Below, piece by piece: positions 44,545 through 54,615 of a stretch of 64,000 nucleotides of DNA (positions are counted from its first letter, which is position 1; the number at the start of each line of letters is the position of its first letter). Source of the stretch: Streptomyces sp. Ag109_O5-1 (GTDB lineage Bacteria; Actinomycetota; Actinomycetes; Streptomycetales; Streptomycetaceae). The notes under the pieces are model-generated. The model did no database searches and was not told where the DNA came from. It saw nothing but the letters and a program-made list of their open reading frames with translations. A program made the position numbers and the translations under genes. The stretch spans positions 5,208,001-5,272,000 of the forward strand of contig NZ_RKQF01000001.1 in NCBI RefSeq assembly GCF_003814875.1, written 5' to 3'.

Positions 44545-47041
44545 GCCTCCACCTCCTTGGGGGCCTCACCGGCGGTGGCCGCCGGGCCGATGCGGACGAG
44601 GGAGCCGGGCAGGGTCCCGGTGTCGGAGGCGACGCCGCCGCCCACGGAGTTCAGCGGGAGCCAGACCACGCGGTCGGGCATCTCGGTGATCCGGAGCGGG
44701 AGTTCGACCGTGCCCGAGCCTGCGGTGACGGCGATGAGGTCGCCGTCGGCGACGCCGGCCTCGGCGGCCGTCGCGGCGGACACGCGCGCGTGGGCCGCGT
44801 GCCGGGTGCCGGCCAGGGCCTCGTCGCCCTCCTGGAGGACGCCCTGGTCGAGGAGGAGCCGGTGCCCCGCGAGCACCGCCTCGCCGGCCGCGGGCCTGGG
44901 CAGCGACGCCGCCGTCTCCGTCGGTTCGGAGGCCTTCGGCCCGTCCCAGGCGCCGAGCCGGTCCAGCTCCGCGCGCGCGGTGCGCAGATCGGGCAGGCCC
45001 AGGTGGACGTCCATGGCGTCGGCGAGCATCTGCAGCACGCGCGCGTCGGTGGGTGCGAGCCGCCTGGTCATCTGGTCGGGCTTGAGCGCGGCCTCGAACA
45101 TGCGCGCCCGGCCTTCCCAGTTGAGGAACGTGCCGGCCTTCTCTGCGACGGCGGCGACCGGGAGGACGACGTCGGCGTGCTCGGTGACCTCGCTGGGCCG
45201 CAGCTCCAGGCAGACCAGGAGGCCGACGGCTTCGAGTGCCGCACGCGCGCGTGCCGGGTCGGGCAGGTCGGCGACCTCGACGCCGGCGACCACCAGGGCG
45301 GACAGTTCGCCCCGGACGGCGGCCTCGACGATCTGGCCGGTGTCGCGGCCGTAGCGGAGCGGGAGTTCGGCCACGCCCCAGACGGCGGCAACCTCTTCAC
45401 GCGCGCGTGGATCGGTGGCCGGGCGGCCGCCGGGCAGCAGCGACGGCAGCGCGCCCGCCTCGATCGCGCCGCGCTCCCCGGCCCGGCGCGGGATCCACAC
45501 CAGCCGGGCTCCGGTGGCGGTGGCGGCCCGTACGGCAGCGGTGAGGCCGCCGGCGACCGACGCCAGCCTCTCCCCTACGACGATGACGGCGCCGTCGGCG
45601 CGCAGTGCCTCGGCGGCCAGGGTGCCGGGCTCCTCCAGGACGACGCCGCTCGCGAGGGCGTCCAGCCACTCGGTCTCGGTGCCGGGTGCGGCCGGCAGCA
45701 GGATGCCGCCGGTCTTCTCCAGACCGCGCGTCGCGTACGTGGCGAGCGAGAACACCTTCTGCTTGCGTTTGCGCCAGGCCCTGCGCAGCCGCAGGAAGAC
45801 GCCGGGGGCCTCCTCCTCCGACTCGAACCCGACCAGGAGGACGGCGGGTGCCTTCTCCAGCGAGGTGTAGGTGACGCCCGTACCGTCGAGGTCGCGGCCG
45901 CGGCCGGCGATCCGGGCGGCCAGGAAGTCGGCCTCCTCGCTGCTGTGCACGCGCGCGCGGAAGTCGATGTCGTTGGTGTCGAGGGCCACGCGCGCGAACT
46001 TGCTGTACGCGTAGGCGTCCTCGACGGTGAGCCGGCCGCCGGTGAGGACGCCCGCCCGGGAGCGGGCGGCGGCCAGGCCCCGCGCGGCGGCGTCTAGGGC
46101 CTCCGGCCAGGAGGCGGGTTCGAGGACACCCTGGGCGTTGCGCACCAGCGGGGTCTCCAGGCGGTCCTTCTGCTGCGCGTACCGGAACGCGAAGCGCCCC
46201 TTGTCGCAGATCCACTCCTCGTTGACCTCGGGGTCGTTGGCGGCGAGCCGCCGCATGACCTTGCCGCGCCGGTGGTCCGTGCGGGTGGCGCAGCCGCCCG
46301 AGCAGTGCTCGCACACGGACGGCGAGGAGATCAGGTCGAAGGGGCGGGAGCGGAAGCGGTACGCCGCCGAGGTCAGCGCGCCGACCGGGCAGATCTGGAT
46401 GGTGTTCCCGGAGAAGTACGACTGGAACGGGTCGCCCTCGCCGGTGCCGACCTGCTGGAGCGCGCCGCGTTCCAGGAGCTCGATCATCGGGTCGCCGGCG
46501 ATCTGGTTGGAGAACCGGGTGCAGCGGGCGCAGAGCACGCACCGTTCGCGGTCGAGGAGCACCTGGGTGGAGATCGGGAGGGGCTTCTCGTAGGTGCGCT
46601 TGCGGCCGTCGAAGCGGGACTCGGCGTTGCCGTGCGACATGGCCTGGTTCTGCAGCGGGCACTCGCCGCCCTTGTCGCAGACCGGGCAGTCCAGGGGGTG
46701 GTTGATGAGCAGCAGCTCCATCACGCCGTGCTGGGCCTTCTCGGCGACGGGTGAGGTGAGGTGAGTCTTCACCACCATTCCGTCCGTACACGTGATCGTG
46801 CAGGACGCCATGGGCTTGCGCTGGCCCTCGACCTCGACGATGCACTGGCGGCAGGCGCCGACCGGGTCCAGCAGAGGGTGGTCGCAGAAGCGCGGGATCT
46901 CGATGCCGAGTTGTTCGGCGGCGCGGATGACCAGGGTGCCCTTGGGCACGCTGATCTCGGCGCCGTCGATCGTCAGCGTGACGAGGTCCTCCGGCGGGAC
47001 CGCCGCCGTTCCCCCCGAGGAGGGGGAACTCGTGGTCACGG

Positions 47042-47045
<4 letters not shown>
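44541..47045 (-). CDS. nuoG: NADH-quinone oxidoreductase subunit G
   Basis: 834 residues. The N-terminal 230 residues hold the [2Fe-2S] and [4Fe-4S] binding domains (DPVGACRQCIVEVEGQRKPM, CPVCDKGGECPLQNQAM, DRERCVLCARCTRFSNQIAG, CEHCSGGCATRTDHR). The rest is a molybdopterin-oxidoreductase-like domain without catalytic role. It links the NADH module to the quinone module. ATG overlaps the nuoF stop as ATGA. Confidence 0.96.
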
Positions 47046-48387
<1,342 letters not shown>

Positions 48388-48388
<1 letters not shown>

Positions 48389-49158
48389 CACTCCCCCTCC
48401 TCTGCGGACGGCGCGTCCTGGGATCCCTGGGCGCGCGGATGGACCACGCGCGCGGGTGCGGTCTCTCCCTTGGCCAGGCGGAGGCCGACGAGCGAGGCGG
48501 GTCCCGCGCTGCCGCTCTCCTCGACGGCTCCCGGCCGTTCGTCGGGGAAGCCGGCGAGGATCCGCGCCGTTTCCTTGAACGTGCACAGTCGCGCCCCGCG
48601 GGTGGGCTCGACGTCCCGGCCCGCGCGCAGGTCGTCGACCAGGCGTGTGGCGCTCGCCGGGGTCTGGTTGTCGAAGAACTCCCAGTTGACCATCACGACC
48701 GGGGCGAAGTCGCAGGCCGCGTTGCACTCGATGTGCTCCAGGGTGACCTTGCCGTCGTCGGTGGTCCCGCCGTTGCCGACGCCCAGGTGCTCCTGGAGGG
48801 TTTCGAAGATCGCGTCGCCGCCCATGACCGCGCAGAGGGTGTTGGTGCAGACGCCCACCTGGTAGTCGCCGGAGGGCCTGCGCCGGTACATGGTGTAGAA
48901 GGTGGCGACGGCGGTGACCTCGGCCGTGGTCAGCTCCAGCATGTCCGCGCAGAACTGCATCCCGGTGCGCGTGACGTGCCCCTCCTCCGACTGCACGAGG
49001 TGCAGCAGCGGCAGCAGGGCGGACCGGGAGTCGGGGTAGCGCGCGATGACGTCGCGCGCGTCCGCTTCCAGACGGGCCCGGACGTCGTCCGGATACGCGG
49101 GTGCGGGCAGCTCGGGCATGCCCAGGCTGATACCGCGCTCCGAAGAAGAGGTGGTCAC
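48388..49158 (-). CDS. nuoE: NADH-quinone oxidoreductase subunit E
   Basis: 256 residues, somewhat longer than the ~170 of minimal NuoE. Thioredoxin-like [2Fe-2S] domain with ligands in VGVCTNTLCAVMGGDAIFE and HIECNAACDFAPVVMV. The extra ~55 C-terminal residues (after ILAGFPDERPGAVEES) are low-complexity. GTG start with GGAGG 8 bases upstream, overlapping the nuoD stop as GTGA. Confidence 0.95.
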
Positions 49159-50477
49159 CGGTCGACGCCTCCCATCACGGGGTCGATGGACGCGACGGCG
49201 ACGATGACGTCGGCGACCTGGCCGCCCTCGCACATCGCCGCCATGGCCTGCAGGTTGGTGAAGGACGGGTCGCGGAAGTGGACCCGGTAGGGGCGGGTGC
49301 CGCCGTCGGAGACGGCGTGCACGCCGAGCTCGCCCTTGGGTGACTCGACGGCCGCGTAGGCCTGGCCGGGCGGGACCCGGAAGCCTTCGGTGACGAGTTT
49401 GAAGTGGTGGATCAGGGCCTCCATGGAGGTGCCCATGATCTTCTTGATGTGGTCGAGGGAGTTGCCGAGCCCGTCGGGGCCCAGGGCGAGCTGGGCGGGC
49501 CAGGCGATCTTCTTGTCGGGGACCATGACCGGGCCGGGCTGCAGCCGGTCCAGGCACTGCTCGACGATCCTGAGCGACTGGCGCATCTCCTCCAGGCGGA
49601 TCAGGAATCGGCCGTAGGAGTCGCAGGTGTCGGCGGTCGGGACGTCGAAGTCGTACGTCTCGTAGTCGCAGTAGGGCTGGGCCTTGCGCAGGTCGTGCGG
49701 GAGGCCGGTGGAGCGCAGGATCGGCCCGGTGGCGCCGAGGGCCATGCAGCCGGCCAGGTCGAGGTAGCCGATGTCCTGCATACGGGCCTTGAAGATGGGG
49801 TTCCCGGTGGCGAGCTTGTCGTACTCCGGGAGGTTCTTCTTCATCTTCTTCACGAACTCGCGGATCTGGTCGACCGCGCCGGGCGGCAGGTCCTGGGCGA
49901 GTCCGCCGGGGCGGATGTACGCGTGGTTCATGCGCAGGCCGGTGATGAGCTCGTAGAGGTCGAGGATCATCTCGCGGTCGCGGAAGCCGTAGATCATGAT
50001 CGTGGTGGCGCCGAGCTCCATGCCGCCGGTGGCGATGCACACCAGGTGGGAGGACATCCGGTTCAGCTCCATCAGGAGCACCCGGATGATCTTGGCGCGT
50101 TCGGTGATCTGGTCCTCGATGCCGAGGAGTTTCTCGACGGCGAGACAGTAGGCGGTCTCGTTGAAGAACGACGTCAGGTAATCCATGCGGGTCACGAACG
50201 TGGTGCCCTGTGTCCACGTGCGGAACTCGATGTTCTTCTCGATGCCGGTGTGGAGGTAGCCGATGCCGCAGCGGGCCTCGGTGACCGTCTCGCCGTCGAT
50301 CTCCAGGATGAGCCGGAGCACTCCATGGGTGGAGGGGTGCTGAGGCCCCATGTTGACGACGATGCGTTCGTCGTCCGCGCGGGCCGCGGACTGGACGACC
50401 TCGTCCCAGTCGCCACCGGTGACCGTGTATACGGTGCCCTCGGTGGTTTCGCGGGCGGCTGCTGACTGCGTGCTCAC
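49155..50477 (-). CDS. nuoD: NADH-quinone oxidoreductase subunit D
   Basis: 440 residues; the 49-kDa subunit that forms the quinone site with NuoB. Signatures: VNMGPQHPSTHGVLRLILE, GYLHTGIEKNIEFRTWTQ, GLRMNHAYIRPGG and SPKGELGVHAVSDGGTRPYR. This is the only nuoD in the window; the second cluster has none. GTG start overlapping the nuoC stop as GTGA. Confidence 0.97.
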   Translation of the reverse strand: MSTQSAAARETTEGTVYTVTGGDWDEVVQSAARADDERIVVNMGPQHPSTHGVLRLILEIDGETVTEARCGIGYLHTGIEKNIEFRTWTQGTTFVTRMDYLTSFFNETAYCLAVEKLLGIEDQITERAKIIRVLLMELNRMSSHLVCIATGGMELGATTIMIYGFRDREMILDLYELITGLRMNHAYIRPGGLAQDLPPGAVDQIREFVKKMKKNLPEYDKLATGNPIFKARMQDIGYLDLAGCMALGATGPILRSTGLPHDLRKAQPYCDYETYDFDVPTADTCDSYGRFLIRLEEMRQSLRIVEQCLDRLQPGPVMVPDKKIAWPAQLALGPDGLGNSLDHIKKIMGTSMEALIHHFKLVTEGFRVPPGQAYAAVESPKGELGVHAVSDGGTRPYRVHFRDPSFTNLQAMAAMCEGGQVADVIVAVASIDPVMGGVDR

Positions 50478-51217
50478 GAGTACGACCTCCGCTGGTCCGG
50501 AGCCGGGATCTGGGCGCCCTTGTACTCGACGGCGATGCCGCCGAGCGGGTAGTCCTTGCGCTGCGGATGGCCCTGCCAGTCGTCCGGCATCATGATCCGC
50601 GTCAGGGCCGGGTGACCGTCGAAGACGATCCCGAAGAAGTCGTAGGTCTCGCGCTCGTGCCAGTCGTTGGTCGGATAGACGGAGACCAGCGACGGGATGT
50701 GCGGGTCGGCGTCCGGGGCGCTGACCTCCAGACGGATCAGCCGGTTGTGGGTGATCGAGCGCAGGTGGTACACGGCGTGCAGCTCGCGGCCCTTGTCGTG
50801 GAGGTAGTGGACGCCGCTGACACCGGTGCACAGTTCGAAGCGCAGGGCGGGGTCGTCGCGCAGGGTGCGGGCGACGCGCGGCAGGTGCTCGCGCTCGATG
50901 TGGAAGGTGATCTCGCCGCGGTCGACGACCGTCTTCTCGATCGCGTTGTCCGGGAGGAGTCCTTGTTCCTCCAGGGCGCCCTCCAGCTCGTCGGCGACCT
51001 CGTCGAACCAGCCGCCGTAGGGGCGGGTCGCCGGTCCCGGGAGTCGGACCGAACGGACGAGGCCGCCGTAGCCGGAGGTGTCGCCGCCGTTGTCGGCGCC
51101 GAACATGCCGCGCTGGACGCGGATCTCCTCACCGCCCTGGCCGCGCTGGCCGGGGAGGTTGTCGGCGGCGAGGTCCTTCTCGGGGTTGACCCCGTTGTGG
51201 CCGTTCGCGTCGCTCAC
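50474..51217 (-). CDS. nuoC: NADH-quinone oxidoreductase subunit C
   Basis: 247 residues. The 30-kDa domain occupies about residues 85-235 with the signature YPTNDWHERETYDFFGIVFD and HPQRKDYPLGG. The N-terminal ~80 residues are a Gly-rich hydrophilic extension. Unlike the second-cluster homologue it has no long C-terminal tail. GTG start overlapping the nuoB stop as GTGA. Confidence 0.96.
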   Translation of the reverse strand: MSDANGHNGVNPEKDLAADNLPGQRGQGGEEIRVQRGMFGADNGGDTSGYGGLVRSVRLPGPATRPYGGWFDEVADELEGALEEQGLLPDNAIEKTVVDRGEITFHIEREHLPRVARTLRDDPALRFELCTGVSGVHYLHDKGRELHAVYHLRSITHNRLIRLEVSAPDADPHIPSLVSVYPTNDWHERETYDFFGIVFDGHPALTRIMMPDDWQGHPQRKDYPLGGIAVEYKGAQIPAPDQRRSYS

Positions 51218-51768
51218 CGCAGCAGCCCCTTCATCTCGATCGTGGGCAGGGCCTTGAGCGCTGCCTCCTCCGCCTCGCGGGCCGCTTCCTCGGCGTTGAC
51301 GCCGAGCTTGGAGGACTGGATCTTCTGGTGGAGCTTGAGGATCGCGTCCATCAGCATCTCGGGGCGGGGCGGGCAGCCGGGGAGATAGATGTCCACGGGG
51401 ACGATGTGGTCGACGCCCTGGACGATCGCGTAGTTGTTGAACATGCCGCCCGAGGACGCGCAGACACCCATGGAGATCACCCACTTGGGATTGGGCATCT
51501 GGTCGTAGACCTGCCTGAGCACCGGTGCCATCTTCTGGCTGACCCGGCCGGCGACGATCATGAGGTCGGCCTGTCGGGGTGAGCCGCGGAAGACCTCCAT
51601 GCCGAAGCGGGCCAGGTCGTAGCGGCCGGCGCCGGTGGTCATCATCTCGATGGCGCAGCAGGCGAGGCCGAAGGTGGCGGGGAAGACGGACGCCTTGCGC
51701 ACCCAGCCCGCAGCCTGCTCGACGGTGGTCAGCAGGAATCCGCTCGGCAGCTTTTCTTCGAGTCCCAT
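51214..51768 (-). CDS. nuoB: NADH-quinone oxidoreductase subunit B (cluster N2)
   Basis: 184 residues. N2 cluster ligands are visible in FGLACCAIEMM, GVCASSGGMFNNYA and YLPGCPPRPEMLMDA. ATG (MGLEEKLPSG) follows the nuoA stop by 13 bases; the open frame upstream runs into nuoA and is not NuoB-like. Cytoplasmic, at the arm junction. Confidence 0.97.
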   Translation of the reverse strand: MGLEEKLPSGFLLTTVEQAAGWVRKASVFPATFGLACCAIEMMTTGAGRYDLARFGMEVFRGSPRQADLMIVAGRVSQKMAPVLRQVYDQMPNPKWVISMGVCASSGGMFNNYAIVQGVDHIVPVDIYLPGCPPRPEMLMDAILKLHQKIQSSKLGVNAEEAAREAEEAALKALPTIEMKGLLR

Positions 51769-51781
51769 GTCAAAAAGCCCC

Positions 51782-52141
51782 TCAGTCCCATTCCAGGCCG
51801 CCGCGCCGCCATACGTACGCGTAGGCGACGAAGACGGTGAGCACGAAGAGCAGCATCTCCACGAGCCCGAAAACACCCAGGGCGTCGAAGGTGACGGCCC
51901 AGGGGTAGAGGAAGACGATCTCGATGTCGAAGACGATGAAGAGCATCGCCGTCAGGTAGTACTTGATCGGGAAACGCCCGCCGCCGGCCGGCGTGGGGGT
52001 CGGCTCGATTCCGCACTCGTAGGCTTCGAGTTTGGCGCGGTTGTACCGCTTCGGACCGATCAGCGTGGCCATGACCACGGAGAAGATCGCAAAGCCTGCC
52101 CCGAGGGCTCCCAGTACGAGGATGGGCGCATACGCGTTCAC
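51782..52141 (-). CDS. nuoA: NADH-quinone oxidoreductase subunit A
   Basis: 119 residues with three helices: YAPILVLGALGAGFAIFSVV, YYLTAMLFIVFDIEIVFLYP and LVEMLLFVLTVFVAYAYVWR. YECGIEPT is the conserved ND3-loop cysteine region. First gene of the 14-gene operon; GTG start with GGAGCGAGGAG upstream. Promoter and Rex/Crp-like operator lie 105-145 bases upstream. Confidence 0.97.
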   Translation of the reverse strand: MNAYAPILVLGALGAGFAIFSVVMATLIGPKRYNRAKLEAYECGIEPTPTPAGGGRFPIKYYLTAMLFIVFDIEIVFLYPWAVTFDALGVFGLVEMLLFVLTVFVAYAYVWRRGGLEWD

Positions 52142-52247
52142 CGCTCCTCGCTCCTCTCAGTCGGCACTGACTGGTGGCGGTTCGGCTGGGCTCACCCGCC
52201 TCGTCCGTCGCACGAACCCCGCGCGTCCCGGGCGAAGATCGCGAACA

Positions 52248-52263
52248 TGTGAAGCAGGTCACA
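52248..52263 (-). promoter_or_regulatory. Rex/Crp-like operator TGTGAAGCAGGTCACA in the nuo promoter
   Basis: The 16-base site differs from the published Streptomyces Rex operator (TGTGAA-N4-TTCACA) at one position and is also a TGTGA-N6-TCACA Crp site. It is 107-122 bases upstream of nuoA. A plausible minus-strand -10 hexamer TAAGAT lies just upstream at 52285-52280, which would place the operator at about +10 to +25, suited to repression. Rex control of nuoA-N by NADH/NAD is known in S. coelicolor. Confidence 0.7.
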
Positions 52264-52285
52264 AGCCCAACTGCCTCGCATCTTA

Positions 52286-52907
52286 TGCCCGCCGCTCTGT
52301 GATCTGCGACACGGGGTATTACACAAGCTTTGTGATCTCCACCACCTGACGATCGATCATGAAGTCGGATGAGTGGTGATCTTCGCACGCGAAGCGTTCA
52401 CCTGATCACCAGAAGTGACATTTTCGACCGTAGGTGCAGGCGGGAGGGGGTCCGGCGCGGGCGTCTCAATATCAAGAGAGTTCCCCTGCATGCAAATTGG
52501 CGATGGACGGGCTGCCCTGATAGAGGACCGCATTCACACGTCAGAGGGAGGCGAGGGAGGCGGTGTGGACGCGTGCACGCGTTCACGAACTCAGAGGGGC
52601 TCCACTTCTGCCCCGATCCCCGCGCGAGACGCACCCCTCACTGCGACCGTTCCGTGACCTCCGCCACATCCATGAGAGACGTCTGAGAACGGGGCTTGGC
52701 CACCGACCGCAAGCGATGGTAAGCGGAGGGCAATTCGGACGTAATAACGAAAGAGCGTGATCACGGGCGTGATCACGAACGTCCAGAATGTCCGTTACGG
52801 CGTCAATAAGGAACGACACGCACGGGATTTACGGTCTCGATTGAGCAACTGTGGCGCAGCACACGTTTCTTGTAGATATGAAGGAGCCCCTGATACCGGT
52901 TGTTCCC
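52286..52907. other. Regulatory region between nuoA and the NlpC/P60 gene
   Basis: About 620 bases without a credible gene. It holds CACA-N5-TGTG (52322-52334), a 22-bp near-perfect palindrome at 52565-52586 whose 14-base core ACGCGTGCACGCGT is perfect, and two tandem copies of the perfect palindrome CGTGATCACG at 52756-52765 and 52768-52777. The region 52430-52500 (GTGCAGG to CCTGCAT) could fold as a leader hairpin. Short open frames here have no ribosome binding sites or familiar products. Confidence 0.6.
52756..52777. promoter_or_regulatory. Tandem perfect palindromes CGTGATCACG (two copies, 2-bp spacer)
   Basis: Two identical 10-base palindromes lie 12 bases apart (start to start), about one helical turn, ~130 bases before the NlpC/P60 start. 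The spacing suits cooperative binding of two dimers. The binding protein is unknown. Confidence 0.55.
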
Positions 52908-53714
52908 ATGTCCCACACCGCTCACATACGCAGCCACCGGAAGCCCCGCCGCAGCGCGACGACAAACATCGCCGTGCGCGCCGGAGTTGCCAGTGGCGTC
53001 CTCGGCATGGCAGCGGCGGGCGCGGCCTCGGCGAGTGCCGCCGAACCCGTGACACAGACGCTCGAACTGCCCATCCTGACGGCCGATGTGGCCACCCAGG
53101 TGGCTCAGTCCGCCGACGCCACGCAGCAGGTCGCCGCGAACTACTCGCTCCAGGCCGAGCGCGACGCGGCAGCCGCCACGGCCGCGAAGCAGGCCAAGGC
53201 GGACCTCGCCGACGCGCAGAAGAAGGCCGAGGCCAAGAAGAAGGCCGAGGCGGCCCGCAAGGCCGCCGCGGAGCAGGCCACCTCGCGCAGCGCCGAGCGC
53301 ACCGCTCTCAGCGCCACCTCGGCCGGCTCCAGCACCTCCACGAGCTCGTCCACGGCGACGGGTTCGGCCGCCGCGGTGGTGGCCTTCGTGAAGGCGCAGA
53401 TCGGCGACGCCTACGTCTCCGGCGGCACGGGCCCCAACTCGTGGGACTGCTCGGGTCTCGTGCAGGCCGCCTTCAAGTCGGTTGGCGTCAGCCTGCCGCG
53501 CGTCTCCCAGGACCAGTCGACGCAGGGCACCCAGGTCTCGCTGAGCAACCTGCAGCCCGGCGACATCCTCTACTGGGGCAGCGCCGGCAGCGCGTACCAC
53601 GTGGCGGTGTACGTGGGCGACGGCATGTTCGTCGGCGCGCAGAACCCCTCCAGCGGCGTCGGGGAGCACCCGCTGTCGTACGACCCGCCGACCGGCGCGG
53701 TGCGGGTGCTCTGA
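52908..53714 (+). CDS. Secreted NlpC/P60-family cell-wall hydrolase
   Basis: 268 residues. After a positively charged N-terminus comes a signal peptide (VASGVLGMAAAGAASASA, cleavage near residue 45), a predicted coiled coil very rich in Ala/Lys/Glu (QAKADLADAQKKAEAKKKAE), a Ser/Thr linker and the C-terminal NlpC/P60 peptidase domain. The catalytic Cys is in NSWDCSGLVQAAF and the His in SAYHVAVYVGDG. Such D,L-endopeptidases cut peptidoglycan stem peptides. The start is uncertain: ATG 52908 fits family length, while a good AAGGAG lies 22 bases upstream, too far, and ATG 52878 would add ten residues. Confidence 0.88.
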   Translation: MSHTAHIRSHRKPRRSATTNIAVRAGVASGVLGMAAAGAASASAAEPVTQTLELPILTADVATQVAQSADATQQVAANYSLQAERDAAAATAAKQAKADLADAQKKAEAKKKAEAARKAAAEQATSRSAERTALSATSAGSSTSTSSSTATGSAAAVVAFVKAQIGDAYVSGGTGPNSWDCSGLVQAAFKSVGVSLPRVSQDQSTQGTQVSLSNLQPGDILYWGSAGSAYHVAVYVGDGMFVGAQNPSSGVGEHPLSYDPPTGAVRVL

Positions 53715-53816
53715 CCAACCCGATCAATACCGATCAATCTGGTCAACCCGGATAACTCGGGCACCACGCAAGCACGGTAGGGCCGCAGCCGCTCGGGGGC
53801 AGCGGCCCTTCCGGCG

Positions 53817-53903
53817 TTCCACGGGCCTGTCGTGGACCTTTTCCACGGGCCCGCCGTGGATGTTTTCCACAGGCCCGCCCGGCACGTTTTCCACAGGCTT
53901 CCC
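53817..53903. repeat. 24-bp tandem repeat, 3.6 copies, each carrying TTCCAC
   Basis: Units at 53817-53840, 53841-53864, 53865-53888 and a partial at 53889-53903 begin TTCCACGGGC or TTCCACAGGC. Preceding bases make each junction read TTTTCCAC(A/G), one mismatch from the TTGTCCACA DnaA box. Units 1 and 2 also contain CCACGGGC/GCCGTGG dyads. Located between the NlpC/P60 gene and def. Confidence 0.85.
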
Positions 53904-53982
53904 ACGCAGCCGGTGACTCCTGGGATCCTCGACGCAGGCCGCTCGCACGGAGCGGTCCGAGACCCACGAAGGAGACACCGCG

Positions 53983-54609
53983 ATGCCACGCGTCTTCGTC
54001 CAGGGAAACCCCATGGACCACTACCCCCGGCACGCTCCCGAGGCCGGGCGCGGTTCGGTGCGCCGGATCACCGAGACCGGTGAGGACGTCCTGCACAAGC
54101 CCTGCCGGGACGTCACCGAGTTCGGCCCCGACCTCGCCGCGCTCATCGACGACATGTTCCTCACCATGTACATCGCCGAGGGAGCCGGCCTCGCGGCCAA
54201 CCAGGTCGGAGTCGATCTGCGGCTGTTCGTGTACGACTGCCCCGACGACCGGGGTGTCCGACATGTCGGACACCTTGTCAATCCCGTGCTGGAGTCGCAG
54301 GATCCGGCCGAGCGTCGGCTGCTCGACGACATCGAGGGCTGCCTGTCGGTACCGGGTGCCGCCATGGACGTACCGCGACCGGACCGGGCGATCGTGCGCG
54401 GACAGGACAAGGAGGGCAATCCGCTCACCATCGAGGGAACGGGGTATTTCGCCCGCTGTCTCGCGCACGAGACCGACCATGTGAACGGACGCGTGTATCT
54501 CGACCGGCTCTCCAAGCGGGAGCGGAAGGAAGCGCTGCGGCAGGTGGCGGACCGGCGGGAGGACGTCTACGCCCGCCGGGCCGCCAACATCGAGGCGATC
54601 GGCTCCTAG
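53983..54609 (+). CDS. def: Peptide deformylase
   Basis: 208 residues. Removes the N-formyl group from nascent proteins, using a metal ion. All three family motifs are intact: GAGLAANQVG (motif I), EGCLSVPG (motif II) and CLAHETDHVNG (motif III, HEXXH type). The ATG has GAAGGAG at suitable spacing. Streptomyces carry several deformylases; an N-terminal extension of about 25 residues (PMDHYPRHAPEAGRG) is typical of this one. Convergent with the reductase gene, six bases apart. Confidence 0.95.
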   Translation: MPRVFVQGNPMDHYPRHAPEAGRGSVRRITETGEDVLHKPCRDVTEFGPDLAALIDDMFLTMYIAEGAGLAANQVGVDLRLFVYDCPDDRGVRHVGHLVNPVLESQDPAERRLLDDIEGCLSVPGAAMDVPRPDRAIVRGQDKEGNPLTIEGTGYFARCLAHETDHVNGRVYLDRLSKRERKEALRQVADRREDVYARRAANIEAIGS

Positions 54610-54615
54610 GAGCGG

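Noticed and set aside
42958..45354. A 798-codon plus-strand frame antisense to nuoI, nuoH and nuoG
   Set aside because: Composition artefact; the minus-strand genes are unambiguous.
52430..52560. A second c-di-AMP riboswitch before the NlpC/P60 gene
   Set aside because: The leader has possible hairpins but lacks the conserved CCCGACAGCT and GGGGGAACC blocks.
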